Source of the DNA: Sternotherus odoratus
Lineage: Eukaryota; Chordata; Testudines; Kinosternidae
NCBI GenBank assembly: GCA_032164245.1
Contig: JAVMKO010000001.1
Location: 79,233,892-79,297,891, forward strand
DNA: 64,000 bases
Direction: 5' to 3'
How positions within the stretch are numbered: the stretch's first letter is position 1; every line of letters starts with the position of its first letter. The notes beneath the pieces were generated by a model, which did no database searches, was not told where the DNA came from, and saw only the letters and a list, made by a program, of their open reading frames with translations. Shown piece after piece: positions 10,274 through 21,353 of this stretch. Made by a program: the position numbers and the translations under genes.

Positions 10274-10896
10274 TCAGGTCTGGTCTATACTACAGACCTA
10301 TATCAGTACAGTTATGTCACTCGGGGGTGTGAAAAATCCACCCCCACGAGTAATGCAGTTTTATTGCCCTGACTTCTGTGTAGACAGCGCTATGTCAGGG
10401 GGAGGGTTTCTCCCACCAACACAGCTACCGCCTCTCAGGGAGGTGGATTCACTACACCGATGGGAGAGCTCTCTCCTGTTGACATAGAACTGGGGTCAAC
10501 AACCTTCCGAAGTGGTGTGCCGAGTCTTCATTTATTCACGCTAGTTTAAGGTTTCGCCTGCCAGTAATACATTTTAATGTTTTTAGAAGGTCTCTTTCTA
10601 TAAGTCTAGAATATAGAACTAAACTATTGTTGTATGTAAAGTAAATAAGGGTTTTGAAATGTTTAAGAAGCTTCATTTAAAATTAAATTAAAATGCAGAG
10701 TCCCCTGGACTGGTGACCAGGACCCAGGCAGTGTGAGTGCCACTGAAAATCAGCTGGCGTGCTGCCTTTGGCATGCGTGCCATAGGTTGCCTACTTCTGA
10801 CATAGAGCATCTTTCATTAAAGCACTATGCTATAGTGGCACAGCTGCATGCGTGCAGCTATGCCAAGGCAGCATTTTAAGTGTAGACTTTCCCTCG
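10274..10896. mobile_element. hAT-type non-autonomous element, interrupted
   Basis: The edges carry CAGGTCTGGTCTATACTA and TTTAAGTGTAGACTTTCCC, related to a GTCTACACT-type end seen in several elements here. The interior has a short hairpin (ACTCGGGGGTGTGAAAAATC with CACCCCCACGAGT). A second hAT element is inserted at 10490-10799. Confidence 0.6.
10490..10799. mobile_element. hAT-type element nested in another, 310 bp
   Basis: The ends are CTGGGGTCAACAACCTT and AGGTTGCCTACTTCTG. The flanks ACATAGAA (10482-10489) and ACATAGAG (10800-10807) form an 8-bp target duplication with one mismatch. Removing the insertion restores the outer hAT element. The interior (GTGGTGTGCCGAGTCTTC, TTAAGGTTTCGCCTGCC) is a sequence I recognise as a common turtle repeat. 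Confidence 0.85.
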
Positions 10897-11488
10897 GGGC
10901 ATCACAGCCAAATACAAGGTGGAATAGATTGTTTAGCATAAGTAGTTAACACATATTTCAAGGGACAGCCATTAACACCCCCTCCAGTCATAAGGGGAAC
11001 ATGAAGGGGGGCATGGAAAGGCAGCTGGAGAGATGTTGTGAGTGGGTTACAGATTGCTGTAATAAGATATAAACCCCATGTTCTATTCAGTCTATGATTT
11101 TGAGTGTCTAGCAGAGTTATGCATTTAAGCTCAGGAGTTCCTTTGTGCTGTGTTACTTACACCACTCATTAGTGCCTCTTTGGATTGTTTTAAATGAATT
11201 TAACCTATTAAAATGTGTGGGCTATGTGTGGAATGAAGGCTGGGAAAGAAGCAAGTTCTGAGGGAGGGTTTGAATCAGGAGAGTGAGGTTGCACTGTGCC
11301 TGGGGACAGGGACACTGATTCAGGGTATAGCATGAGAAAAGACGAACATCTCTCTCTGCTGCTGTCTACCCAAATCCTGCCTGCGTCTATATCTAGTCTC
11401 TGGTTTCTGAAACTTCGCACCAAAGAGCAGACCACAGAAAAATCGAGCCAGCTCAATGACATCCCTGTGAATTGCCATGCACGCTGAG

Positions 11489-11612
11489 TAGGGTGACCAG
11501 ATGTCCTGATTTTATAGGGCCAGTCCTGATGTTTGGGTCTTTTTCTTATATAAGCTTCTATTACCTCCCATCCCCTGCCCCAATTTTTCACATTTGCTGT
11601 CTGGTCACCCTA
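11489..11612 (-). mobile_element. MITE family C, copy 1 (124 bp)
   Basis: It runs from TAGGGTGACCAGATGTCCTG to TGCTGTCTGGTCACCCTA, with near-identical inverted ends. The flanks ACGCTGAG and CTGCTGGG agree at 5 of 8 bases. Orientation is opposite to the copies at 32497, 46371 and 54296. Confidence 0.85.
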
Positions 11613-13139
11613 CTGCTGGGGCATGGAAGGATGGAACACTTGGACAAATTCAGATGGGGACACATTGCCGGGATGAGGGACAGAATTGTGCTTCAGATTC
11701 TGCAGTGGCTATTGGAATCAGCAACATGATGTATCCCAGTGCCCCTGCAGATCATTGTGTCCCAAATGTTAATGGGGAAGATAATTGCTTTGGCTTCCAC
11801 AAAAATCCAAACTGGTAGTTTGGCCCATCACGCTGTTAAGATGAGTATTGAAAATTCTACTCTCTTCTATGTGGTTTGTTGGAACCAGTGGATACTGAAA
11901 AAACAGAAGGCTTCGATGCCTCAAATCTTGCATCTCCTTTTCATACTACAGATGCTAGACATGTCCATTAATGAACACGCCCAGATACCATGGTGATGGG
12001 GAAAGGTATAATAACCTGAGTGGAATCGAATTTTCCCATCTGTCCAGTGTCTTCCATCAGTTTTGATACTGGACTGATGAGGGACAATAAAAGAAATGTA
12101 CTGGACTTTAGTTGCTTGTTTTAAAAAGGGTAGGTGGTCTCTTCTGCACATGCTCTGTTAGCTTAGAAAGCAAGTTGCAGCATACGCCCCCTGCTTTGTT
12201 CTTTCTGGGTCGCTCACTGTGGTTCTGCTTTCCCAGGGGTTGGCACATACCAGGTGTTTCCACTCAGGAAGGTTTCAGATGTGACGGACAAGCTAATTGG
12301 GGCTGACAGGAAGTGTCTGGAGGGAACCATGGACTCTCTGAAGTTGACAGAAGCTTGTCAGAAAGGGCCCTGGGGCTCCTCCAGAGCAAGGAGCAGAGTT
12401 GCTTTGTCCAAATCCAAGAGGGAATTCAGCCACTTTCCCAAAATATGGGCTCTTGTCAGTGGATTTTGGTTTTGTTTTCTTAAAAGGTCCCTTTTCGTGT
12501 AACCCTCTCTCCCCTCCACCCCCACCTGCTCTCATGGCAGGATGTCCTGCCTGGTTTGATGAAGCACTGCCATGTTGGAGTCAGTGAGATGTTTCCATCC
12601 TGCCCATCATCTGAGTCCTGGGGACACCCCACTGAGAGTAGCCTCAGCTGGCTAACACCTGCCGGGCATGCTCTTCCATTCTCCACCCTTTGTGAGTGCA
12701 CAGGGGTGGATAGTAGAGGATTATTATCTAACATTTCACAAGCTCTGTCTTTTGGGGGGGACCAGCCAGCTAGAATCCTGCAGCAGACACGGCCTTGTGT
12801 GTCCCCTCAGTCTGCCTGAGAGGGTGAGTGGGGAGGGTGAGACGCCTTTCATTGCCCACACCTGGCACTCATGAATATTTCATGCTTCTTGCTTTTCTTT
12901 CCCTTGAAGAGCAAACCTTTTCATATTTGATGCCCTGGAAGCCTGTTTGGTTGCTGAGTGTTGCTTCATTAATGCCCTCCCTTCCCCCTTTTTCTCTGGA
13001 CTGCCCAGCCCCTCTTCCTCTCTCTTCTTGGGGAACGCTGTTTTTCAAAGGCTGCCTCAGAAAAGGTCATTGTCCCTTTCATATTCACTCCTCGCTGTGA
13101 GCCAGTGTGGCTTCTGCTCTGCCAATGGAAAGGACAAAT

Positions 13140-13260
13140 GGAGATGGGGGGAAAGACAACGGAAGAGAGGGAGGGAGAGTCAGACAAGGAGAGAGAGGGA
13201 GGCACAGACCTGGTGAGAGAAGAAAAGGAGAGAGAGAGAGAATGAGAAAAAAAAAACACA
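13140..13260. repeat. (GA)n-rich low-complexity tract
   Basis: Runs of GAGAGAGGGA and GGAGAGAGAGAGAGAATGAG are followed by a run of A. No coding or element structure is seen. Confidence 0.8.
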
Positions 13261-15563
13261 GTGAGACAAAAATACATGGGGAGAGAGACTGGCAGGAAAA
13301 ATTTAAGTGAAGAGACCAGGAAGCAGCTGGAGAGGAATACCCCAAAGAGTCAGTTTCCCGAGACCTTTGAAAACTCATTCTGTACGATGCTCCAGTGTCC
13401 TCTCATCGCCCAAAGGGTAACCGTTGCCCTGCTAACCCTTATGCTTTCCTCTCCCTCACAATGAGCTCCTGAGGCAAGGTGTCCAGATTCCCCAGTGATA
13501 AGGCACTACAAAAAGAAGCATTGGTTCTGTACACTCCCTCTGAGCATCAGCTTCCTCTCCATTTACATCCTGCCTTCTCCCCACTGCCTTCATATATTTA
13601 CCGCTCCCTCTCCGCCTCCTGCTGACCTGCACCCCCACCTGATTACTCTGGAGACCCCCCCCCCTGAACCTCCACTGTTTCTCACAAACCAGCAGCTTCC
13701 TGTTCAGAAGCCCTTTGGCCTTTCTCCTTCTTTCCTTCACTGCTCCCTAGTACACCTCTGCCTTCTCCTGACAGGCTGCAGCACCATTCGCCTCCCCTGC
13801 CCACTCACTGGGCAAACCAGAAAACACATTGCAATGCCACTGCTCCCTGAGACTGGCCCACCCGCTTCCTTCTTTAAAGGCCTTCAGGAGATGGCGCTAG
13901 CCTCAGCGCTATGTGATGGCGGGGTAAATCAGAGCCCTCCAAGCTGGGAGAGCAGGTCCTGGGAATTGTGGGGTGCCAGAGTTTGGCCCTAAAGGCAATT
14001 GGGCAAGACCCCATTCCATAGGGAGCCAGCCAGCCAGAGGAAGTTGCACACTGGGCATGGATTAAAATCAGGGAAAGGAATGGGGTCTGCTCTGAGGAAG
14101 TGAGGATATCCCCAAAGGGCACAGCTGGGTCCTGGTTTTTGTTTTTCACCTCTCTCCTGTGGCAGCCTCTACTGCCCGCACAGTGCTTCTCTCCCCAGCA
14201 ATTTCAGCTATGCAACTTACCACACCCTCTCCACTGCTGATGGGGTGCATGGGAACAAGAAGGCCACACCAGCCTTGCTAGACAGTTGGAGCATGAGGAG
14301 GTAGCTACACATAACCCAGTCCCCAGACACCCCCACCACAGGGCAGGAGGGTCAGGAGCACAGAGGGAAAGCTTCCCTGGGCCAAGGCCAAAGCGCTGGT
14401 ATGCACTGGCACTGATTCTGGGAACAACATTAATATGCCACGTCAATAGTTCTAGCTCTGCATTAACAGATGCTAGCTCTCAGCAGCTGCCTGGGCTGTG
14501 AGGTTGGCTGGCAGCATAGTGCAGCGTGAGGATTCGGTAGGGTGCAGTGTTGTTGGTCAGTGTTCTTCAGGGGGCAGATTGCAGAGACTCTGGCTCCTAG
14601 TAATACAGGTGGCACAGTAGAGCAGCAGAAGGCCAAGAACTGAAGGTATAATGATAATGAACTTCTCTTTACAAAGCACCTCTCATCCAAATGCATTCCA
14701 GAGCACTTTGAAACTTTTACTAACTGGCTGTCCAATCTTTACCCACAGGAATCGCTTTATCTTCTGACGAAAAGCAGCAACCTCTGGGTGAAATTATTCA
14801 CAGCTAAAGTGTACAGGGGTTTAGGACAGGAAGTGAAGAAAACTGTATCTAAATCAAAATGATGGAATCCTTTGAGGAGTAGGCAAACAATCCCTTCAAT
14901 AGCCAAGGGTTGGGGAACTGGGTCAGGCAGTCTTGCTTCTAAAAGAAGGCCGTGAGATCTTTAATGAGCACAAATGGTCCGGACTGGAGCTGGACAGAAA
15001 AAGCTAATTCCATTTGGCCGAGGAGTTTGATATGTCACAGTTTGGTTTTGTTCCAGTTAGGATCAAAAAACAAAAAATTGAGGCTGGGCTAGCCACTGTG
15101 AGTACGTCTCCATCTGAGACCCTAGGCACGTACTCCAGGTGACCAGAACATCTCCTGCTGCTCACACTGCCACAGCTACATTCTGCTGGTAGGGCACTAG
15201 CTCGAAGAGAGCTAACCTGTCTCCTCGAGCTAGGAAGCGCACCCCCAGCTCCATGGGCAGACACACCCCAATGCCCCGATTCTGTGAACACTAGCACACA
15301 TGACTGACTGGAATCCTTGGGACTACTCATGTATACAAACTTAAGCATGGGCCTGTTCCAAAGCTCACTAAAGTCAAGAGAAGTCTTTGCATTGGCTCCA
15401 ATGAGCTTTGGATGGGGCTTCCTGAGTGTAAAGGTCCATCTACACCGTGAGGAAAAAACCCATGGTACAGAGTCAGCTGACTCCAGCTTGCGAATCTCAG
15501 GCTGTGGGGCTAAAAATGTGTAGGGGCTCCTAATTAAGCAATAAGCCAATGTCATTCTTAGAA

Positions 15564-16235
15564 ACTAAAATTTATTTGGGCCTAAGCTTTCATGGGCTAC
15601 AGCCCACTTCATCAGATGCATAGAATGGAACATACTGTAGGAAGATATATACAGAGAACAGGAAAAGGTGGAGGTTGCCATACCAACTCTAAGAGGCTAA
15701 TTAATTAAGATGAGCTATTATCAGCAGGAGAAAACTTTTGTAGTGGTAATCAGGATGGCCCATTTCAGACAGGTGTGAGTAACAGTAGGGGGTTAGTTAA
15801 CATGGGGAACTAGATTAATTTTGTACAATGACCCAACCACTCCCAGTCTTTATTCAAGCCTAAATTAATGGTATCCAGCTTGCAAATTAATTCCAGTTCT
15901 CATTGGAGTCTGTTTTTGAAGTTTTTTTGTTGAAGAATTGCCACTTTTAAGTCTATTACTGAGTGATCCAAATAAAGAATAAATGGACACAAATCTGATA
16001 TTGGGAATCATAACATTCAAAAACCAGTAGGAGAACACATCAACCTCTCAGGTCACTCAGCAACAGACTATGTTAACTATCCCCTTCACCTTTTAATGTT
16101 CTCTGTGTATATATATAGCTTCCTACTGTATGTTCCATTCTGTGCATCTGATGAAATGGGCTATAGCCCACGAAAACTTATGTCCAAATAAATGTGTTAA
16201 TCTCCAAGGTGCCACAAGTACTCCTCGTTCTTTTT
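15564..16235. mobile_element. Element of about 670 bp with about 100-bp inverted ends
   Basis: The left end (AAATTTATTTGGGCCTAAGC, CATGGGCTACAGCCCACTTC, GGAACATACTGTAGGAAG) is repeated in reverse at the right (CTTCCTACTGTATGTTCC, GAAATGGGCTATAGCCCACG, CCAAATAAATGTG). The GGGCTAYAGCCCAC core is shared with MITE family A. About 480 bp between the ends contains CAGTAGGAGAACACATCAAC and similar words, which match the segment at 60160-60260. No transposase frame is present. Confidence 0.7.
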
Positions 16236-16653
16236 AAGGTTATGGATGTAGCTTGGCCCATCCCTACATACACAGTAACTTGCATTACTGTATAATGCAT
16301 TTTTACACCATACTAAACTGGCATTAGTACACATATTGCCATGGTATCCACCACTTTATTGTGCCAGATTTTCCAAACATCTCAGCTCCAATGCAGGGTG
16401 CAAAATAAGCAGCCGAATATTCAAGAGAGCTCAGCCTGTCAGGTACTTAGCTTTTCCGAAAATCTGGCCATAAGTGTCACAAGGGAAGCTGCTGGGTTCT
16501 GAGCACATTGGAAAATCCTACCTGTCACATGGCCGATTTGGTCAGGGCTCTAAAAGGAAAAAGGAAGCTCAACTAAGGCCCTTTCAGATCCCTTCCTTCA
16601 GGGCTTTCTTTATCTCCAAAACCAAAACCCAACACCACAGCATTTCTGACTCT

Positions 16654-16943
16654 GGAGATTTGATAGCAAGTCTCGTGATATTTGGTGTAAAGCCCCAACT
16701 CTCACAACCTTGTGAATACAGGACAACCCCAGATTTCGTTTAAAAGAAACAAAAGCTTCTATCCATCATGGTTGCAGAGAAAAGATTAAACACAGGACCC
16801 AGGTTGAAAGGTTCAATAACCATATGGTAAATAAAAAGAACCCTGTGTTTATTTTTTTTCAGACTTTCATGATTTCTAAGCCAACCTCATGATTTTTGAG
16901 GCGTGACTTTTGAATGCTTGGGTTTGGCAATACTGCAACCAGA
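16654..16943. repeat. Unclassified dispersed repeat, family D, copy 1
   Basis: ATATTTGGTGTAAAGCCC, CATGGTTGCAGAGAAAAG, TTTTTGAGGCGTGACTTTTG and GGTTTGGCAATACTG occur in this order, and again at 61168-61322 with 61634-61697. I cannot name the family. Confidence 0.55.
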
Positions 16944-18173
16944 ACAAATCAACTCAAACTACGGGGTAATAACTGAGGTCTTTCCAGCTTCAGCCAGCTT
17001 CTCTTTTCATTTTACAGCCCTGCCAAAATCGACCATCCAACAGGCAAGAACTCAGTAAACCCCGACATGCTGGAGTGTCTTTACACCTTCTCACCGGCTT
17101 GTTTATGAGCCTGAAAGGGAGGAGAGCTCTTTTGAAAATTTGTCCCCACGTGTGCAATGTGGTAGCATTAACAATACTGTAGGAAGTTTAACTTTGGAAT
17201 TCCCTGAGTCTCATGGATCTAAAATCTCTGCCATGATGCCACACTGACATAGGTTTAATTGAATTTAATTCAATTTTTGATTAAAAACATTACTATTTTG
17301 ATGGATCGCTCATTTCAATAAAGGCCAGTGCACTACATTTGTATTTGACTGTATTTGTACAACAGCGCCGAGGTTATTTCTAGATAACCCTATGTGTGTC
17401 TAGAACTCTAGACCCTGGTAAGTCTATTAATAAGTTCTTAGTAAATACTGATTTTCAAACACTTCTCACTTAGGTATTCGACTGTAAATGAACTTTCTTC
17501 CCACTGGCACTTGCCCCCATCTCTGCTGACATTTCCCCTCCTCCCAATCCTCACCCCCAGTACTTCCCCTTCTTCCCACTCCTCTTCTAAGATCAATGTC
17601 ACATCTTTCTTCACACCACATGTAGGGCAGGAATGGCCTCTCACTTCTTGTTTATCAACCATACCCACTTTCCTCCCTGCTTCGGACCCACCTCTTTCCC
17701 TTCACTTGCCAGCATTGAATTCTACGCTGACCTATTCACTCTCCATCTTTTCTTTTTATTCTTCCATAGACTGTACATGCGTCCCTGATTTAGAGCTACA
17801 TTAAGACATTGCTCCTTAGCTATGGCAAGGGGTGACATACAGCTGTCTTACCCAGGAGTAGTCTATGGGAAGAACCGTGACTCTGAGTTACAACTCCTTT
17901 TGTGATCTCCCCTAGGTCTCAAAGGAACGCCATCTTCTACTGGCCTCCACTGGCCAGCATGTTGGGGGATAAAGCCAAAGCCCTGCCTATTCCTCACTCC
18001 TTTTCACCTATTCCCTGCCCACCTGCCTGGGGCACAGAATCACAGCTCCATAGAGCTGCTCTCTCCCCTGCTTATGGGCTGGCAATGCAGGTAGCCCACA
18101 CAGAGGAATAAGGAGGGCTCTTATGCCCCTTACCTTTACTGCCTGGGCACAGAGGGCAAGTAATAATCTTGTC

Positions 18174-18473
18174 CTTAGGCTATGTCCTCTAGCATGCTTG
18201 TCAGCCAAACTTTTGTTGGTCAGGGTTGTGAAAAAACCACACACCCTGACCAACACAAGTTTAGCTGACAGAAGCGTCAGTGTGGACAGCTCAATGTGTG
18301 TGTGGGGAGAAACGCTGTCCTGCTGACATAGCTCTCGGTGCTCGTTGGGAGTGGTTTAATTATGCTGCCAGGAGAGCTCTCTCCCACTGGCATAGAGCAG
18401 CTACACGGGAGACCTTAGAACGGTGCAGCTGCAGCAGTGCCACTTTAACATCCATAGTGCAGACATAGCCTTA
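18174..18473. mobile_element. hAT-type non-autonomous element, about 300 bp
   Basis: The ends CTTAGGCTATGTCC and GCAGACATAGCCTTA are inverted copies. Inside, 18199-18270 forms an imperfect stem of about 32 bp around a GTGAAAAAACCAC loop. This resembles the hairpin in the element at 10274-10896. Confidence 0.65.
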
Positions 18474-19087
18474 GATTGTAAACTCCTTTGTCTTGCCTTT
18501 TTTTTTTTGCTTTAAGATCTACTGACGAAACATGCTGTGCAATTGCCAGGTATTGTTACTTTGTGTGTGCGCGAGGCGGTAGCAGGGGGGGGAGGACATG
18601 TACACATATGCTGTTCCACAAACATTTATTAACAACAACAGAAAACTTAGTGCGTGGCAAATTTGAACTTCTGGGGGTTGGGGAGAATCTGGCTTTGAGC
18701 TATCTATGCACAAAAACCCCAGCTAAAATATGAAAATACAGTTCAAAAATGGTCAAATGGAATTTTCCAAAAATAAGTCGCCTTAAGACAGACTGCTCCA
18801 CAGCCTAATATATCTCCCTATCAGAAGCTAATTTCACATATACTCGCCATTTAAATTAGTTCCTCAAAAACACATTGGAGAGAAGTCAAAAGCCATCAGT
18901 TCTCCACTGTGCTGCAAGTGGGGTATACATCCATATAAATCTCTGTCCTAGGCACTGATATGACACCAAACATCTGGGTATGGAATACAGATTTAAGGCA
19001 GGCAAGTAAATATTGAACTGCTTTGTTCATGCCATCCCAGGGTTCAGCTGCTTTAGATTATTTTTATATTATTGTTTTGGTCTAGTG

Positions 19088-19440
19088 CAGGAAAGGCCAA
19101 CATGCGGCTCTTCAAAAGTTAATATGCGGCTCCTTGTATGGGCACTGACTCCGGCTCTGCCACGGGCCCTGCCCCCACTCCACCCCTTCCTGATCCCTCC
19201 CTTGAGCCTGTCATGTCCTTACTCCTCCCCCAACCTTCGCAGAGCCTCCTGCACGCCACAAAACAGCTGAGTGGGAGGTGCAGGGAGGGATGGGGAGGAG
19301 CTGATAGGCGGAGCTGCCAGTGGGTGGGAGGTGCTAGGCGTGGAGTGTGGGAGCTTATGGGGGGCTGCTGACGTATTACTGTGGCTCTTTGGCAATGTAC
19401 ATTGCCAAATTCAGGTTTCTTCTCAGGCTGGCCACCCCTG
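19088..19440. mobile_element. hAT-type element with perfect 8-bp target duplication
   Basis: This 353-bp element runs from CAGGAAAGGCCAACATGCGG to CAGGCTGGCCACCCCTG. It is flanked on both sides by GTCTAGTG (19080-19087 and 19441-19448). The interior is GC-rich and non-coding (ATGCGGCTCCTTG, GACGTATTACTGTGGCTC). The exact duplication implies a fairly young insertion. Confidence 0.92.
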
Positions 19441-19448
19441 GTCTAGTG

Positions 19449-19580
19449 GGCTGAACATAGGACTGTGAATCAGGAGATGTTGGTTCTATTCCTGACTCTG
19501 CAGGTGACTCATTGTGCCTCAGTCACCTGTTCTGTAACAAGATGATGATAATACAAATACACTTTTGGAAAGCTTTTTGA
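19449..19580 (+). repeat. MIR-type SINE fragment
   Basis: ATAGGACTGTGAATCAGGAG is followed by GGTTCTATTCCTGACTCTGC, then GTGCCTCAGTCACC and a GATGATAATA tail. This is the tRNA-like and core order of MIR. The box-B-like GGTTCTATTCC is decayed. Confidence 0.7.
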
Positions 19581-20929
19581 CACTGGCAATTGAAAAGCAT
19601 GGGAACCTGACTGGGTTGGCTTCTAGGAGCTTCTGCAATACAAATGAACAACAACAACAGAGCTGGTGGAAAATTTTCTAATGGAACAGCTTTCCATCAG
19701 AAAATGCCATTTCATCAAAACCGAAACTTCCCACAGGAATGTATTAAAGTCAAAGAAATTTCATTTTGGAAATTTTTTGAAAGAAAAAAATGTCAATAAA
19801 GTGAAAACTTTCTGTTTCAATATTTTCAGATGTTTTATTCAAAATTTTATTTTAATGTTGCTAAAAACTGTATAAATGTCACAATGCAAAATGAAATGTT
19901 TTGATCAACTGAACATTATTTTCTTTTGTGGTGGGAGGGAAGATATTTTGTTTCAAGTGAAAATGTGAACTTTTTTGTTTTTGTTCCAATTCAGCTTGAA
20001 ACAAACCCTGAAATCACAGAATTCTGCACAAAATGGAAATCCCTGTTCCCACACAACTCTAAATAATAATATGCCACTATATTGAGAGATGTATATGCAA
20101 CCTCCCCACACATATATTCCTACACTCATACACTATATATTAATAGATACATATGCTTCCTATTCAACAAAGTTGCTATGCAACAGTCTACTACAGATAG
20201 ATCCCTCCACAGAACCTTCACATTGGCAGATTTCCTCACCTCTGTGCAGTCTGCGATGATTCTTTTCAAATTAAGAATCAGTGACCATAAATTTGAGGTA
20301 GAGATTGGGGGAGACACATAGTACAGTGCAAAAGGACCGTGAAACCAATGTGACAGCAGAGTGAATTGAAGAGACATTTTGTGCTCCAGTGTCAGAAATA
20401 TGATAGAGTAAGAGATATTTCCTCAAATTATAAGAAATGATTAAAGACTTTCCATTAAAAAGCAGTTAGGAAAAACTGCATTACCCTGAGAGGATGGGAA
20501 GAAAAGAGATGATAGAGATGACATTTTATATAGCAACCTACCACTGAATCAGAAATGGACAATAATAACCAAAGAATGTAGAAAAATACCCCAAACCCAG
20601 TGTGAAGACCTACCGTGAGCAGATTGTAACTACCTTTGACAGAGACCCGAAGGGTCTTTCTCCTCCTTACACTTTGTTGGCTTGCATAGCTTGTCACACC
20701 AATACAGTGTTACTGAATTAAATCGAATGGTTATAGGACCACAACAGCCTATCCTTTCTGTTTCATGCACCTTCAGACAAAACCCTGAAAGGCAGCACTC
20801 ATAAGGCTAATGGCAGGAATGTGAGAGAGAAGCATGAATGCTAATGCCTGGGCGAGACATACAGTATTATAAAAACTGGGCTTCTAGTATTTTGTCCAGT
20901 CTAATTTAATAATTATGCAGGAGTTGCCA

Positions 20930-21350
20930 GACTGGATCTGACCCTGGGCCCATCCAGTCCAGCATCCTGTCTCTGAAAGTGGCCAGCACCAGATGCTTCA
21001 GACGAAAGTACAAGAAAGTTCTATTCCTCAGTAGTTTAGAGATTGGCTCAAATCCTGAATCATGTTAATTAATGTCTCTTCCAAAACTTCTTACCATTAA
21101 GTATGATAATTCTGGATAGTCTTAACTTCCATACAAATGTCTAATCTCCTTTTGAATCTTGCTAAATTTTGGCTTCAGTGACTTCTTGGGGCAGTGAATT
21201 CCATGGTCTAATCATGCACTGTGTGAAAAAGCATTTCCTTTTAATTTCATTGACTGTCCCCTTGTTCTTGTGTTAACAGATCTTCCCACTCTACTTTGTC
21301 TGTACCATTCATTATTTTATATACTTCCATCATGTCATACAACCAACGGG
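20930..21350 (-). repeat. Old CR1 LINE 3' part, left piece
   Basis: TGCCAGACTGGATCTGACCC and CCCATCCAGTCCAGCATCCT are typical of CR1 3' regions in sauropsids. The piece is cut at about 21350 by a younger CR1. A related CR1 3' sequence resumes at 22992-23350, so the two pieces may be one older copy. Confidence 0.65.
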
Positions 21351-21353
21351 GCA

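Noticed and set aside
15004..15555. 183-codon minus-strand open frame
   Set aside because: It has no recognisable motif, lies in repeat-like intron sequence, and has no conserved codon pattern that I can see.
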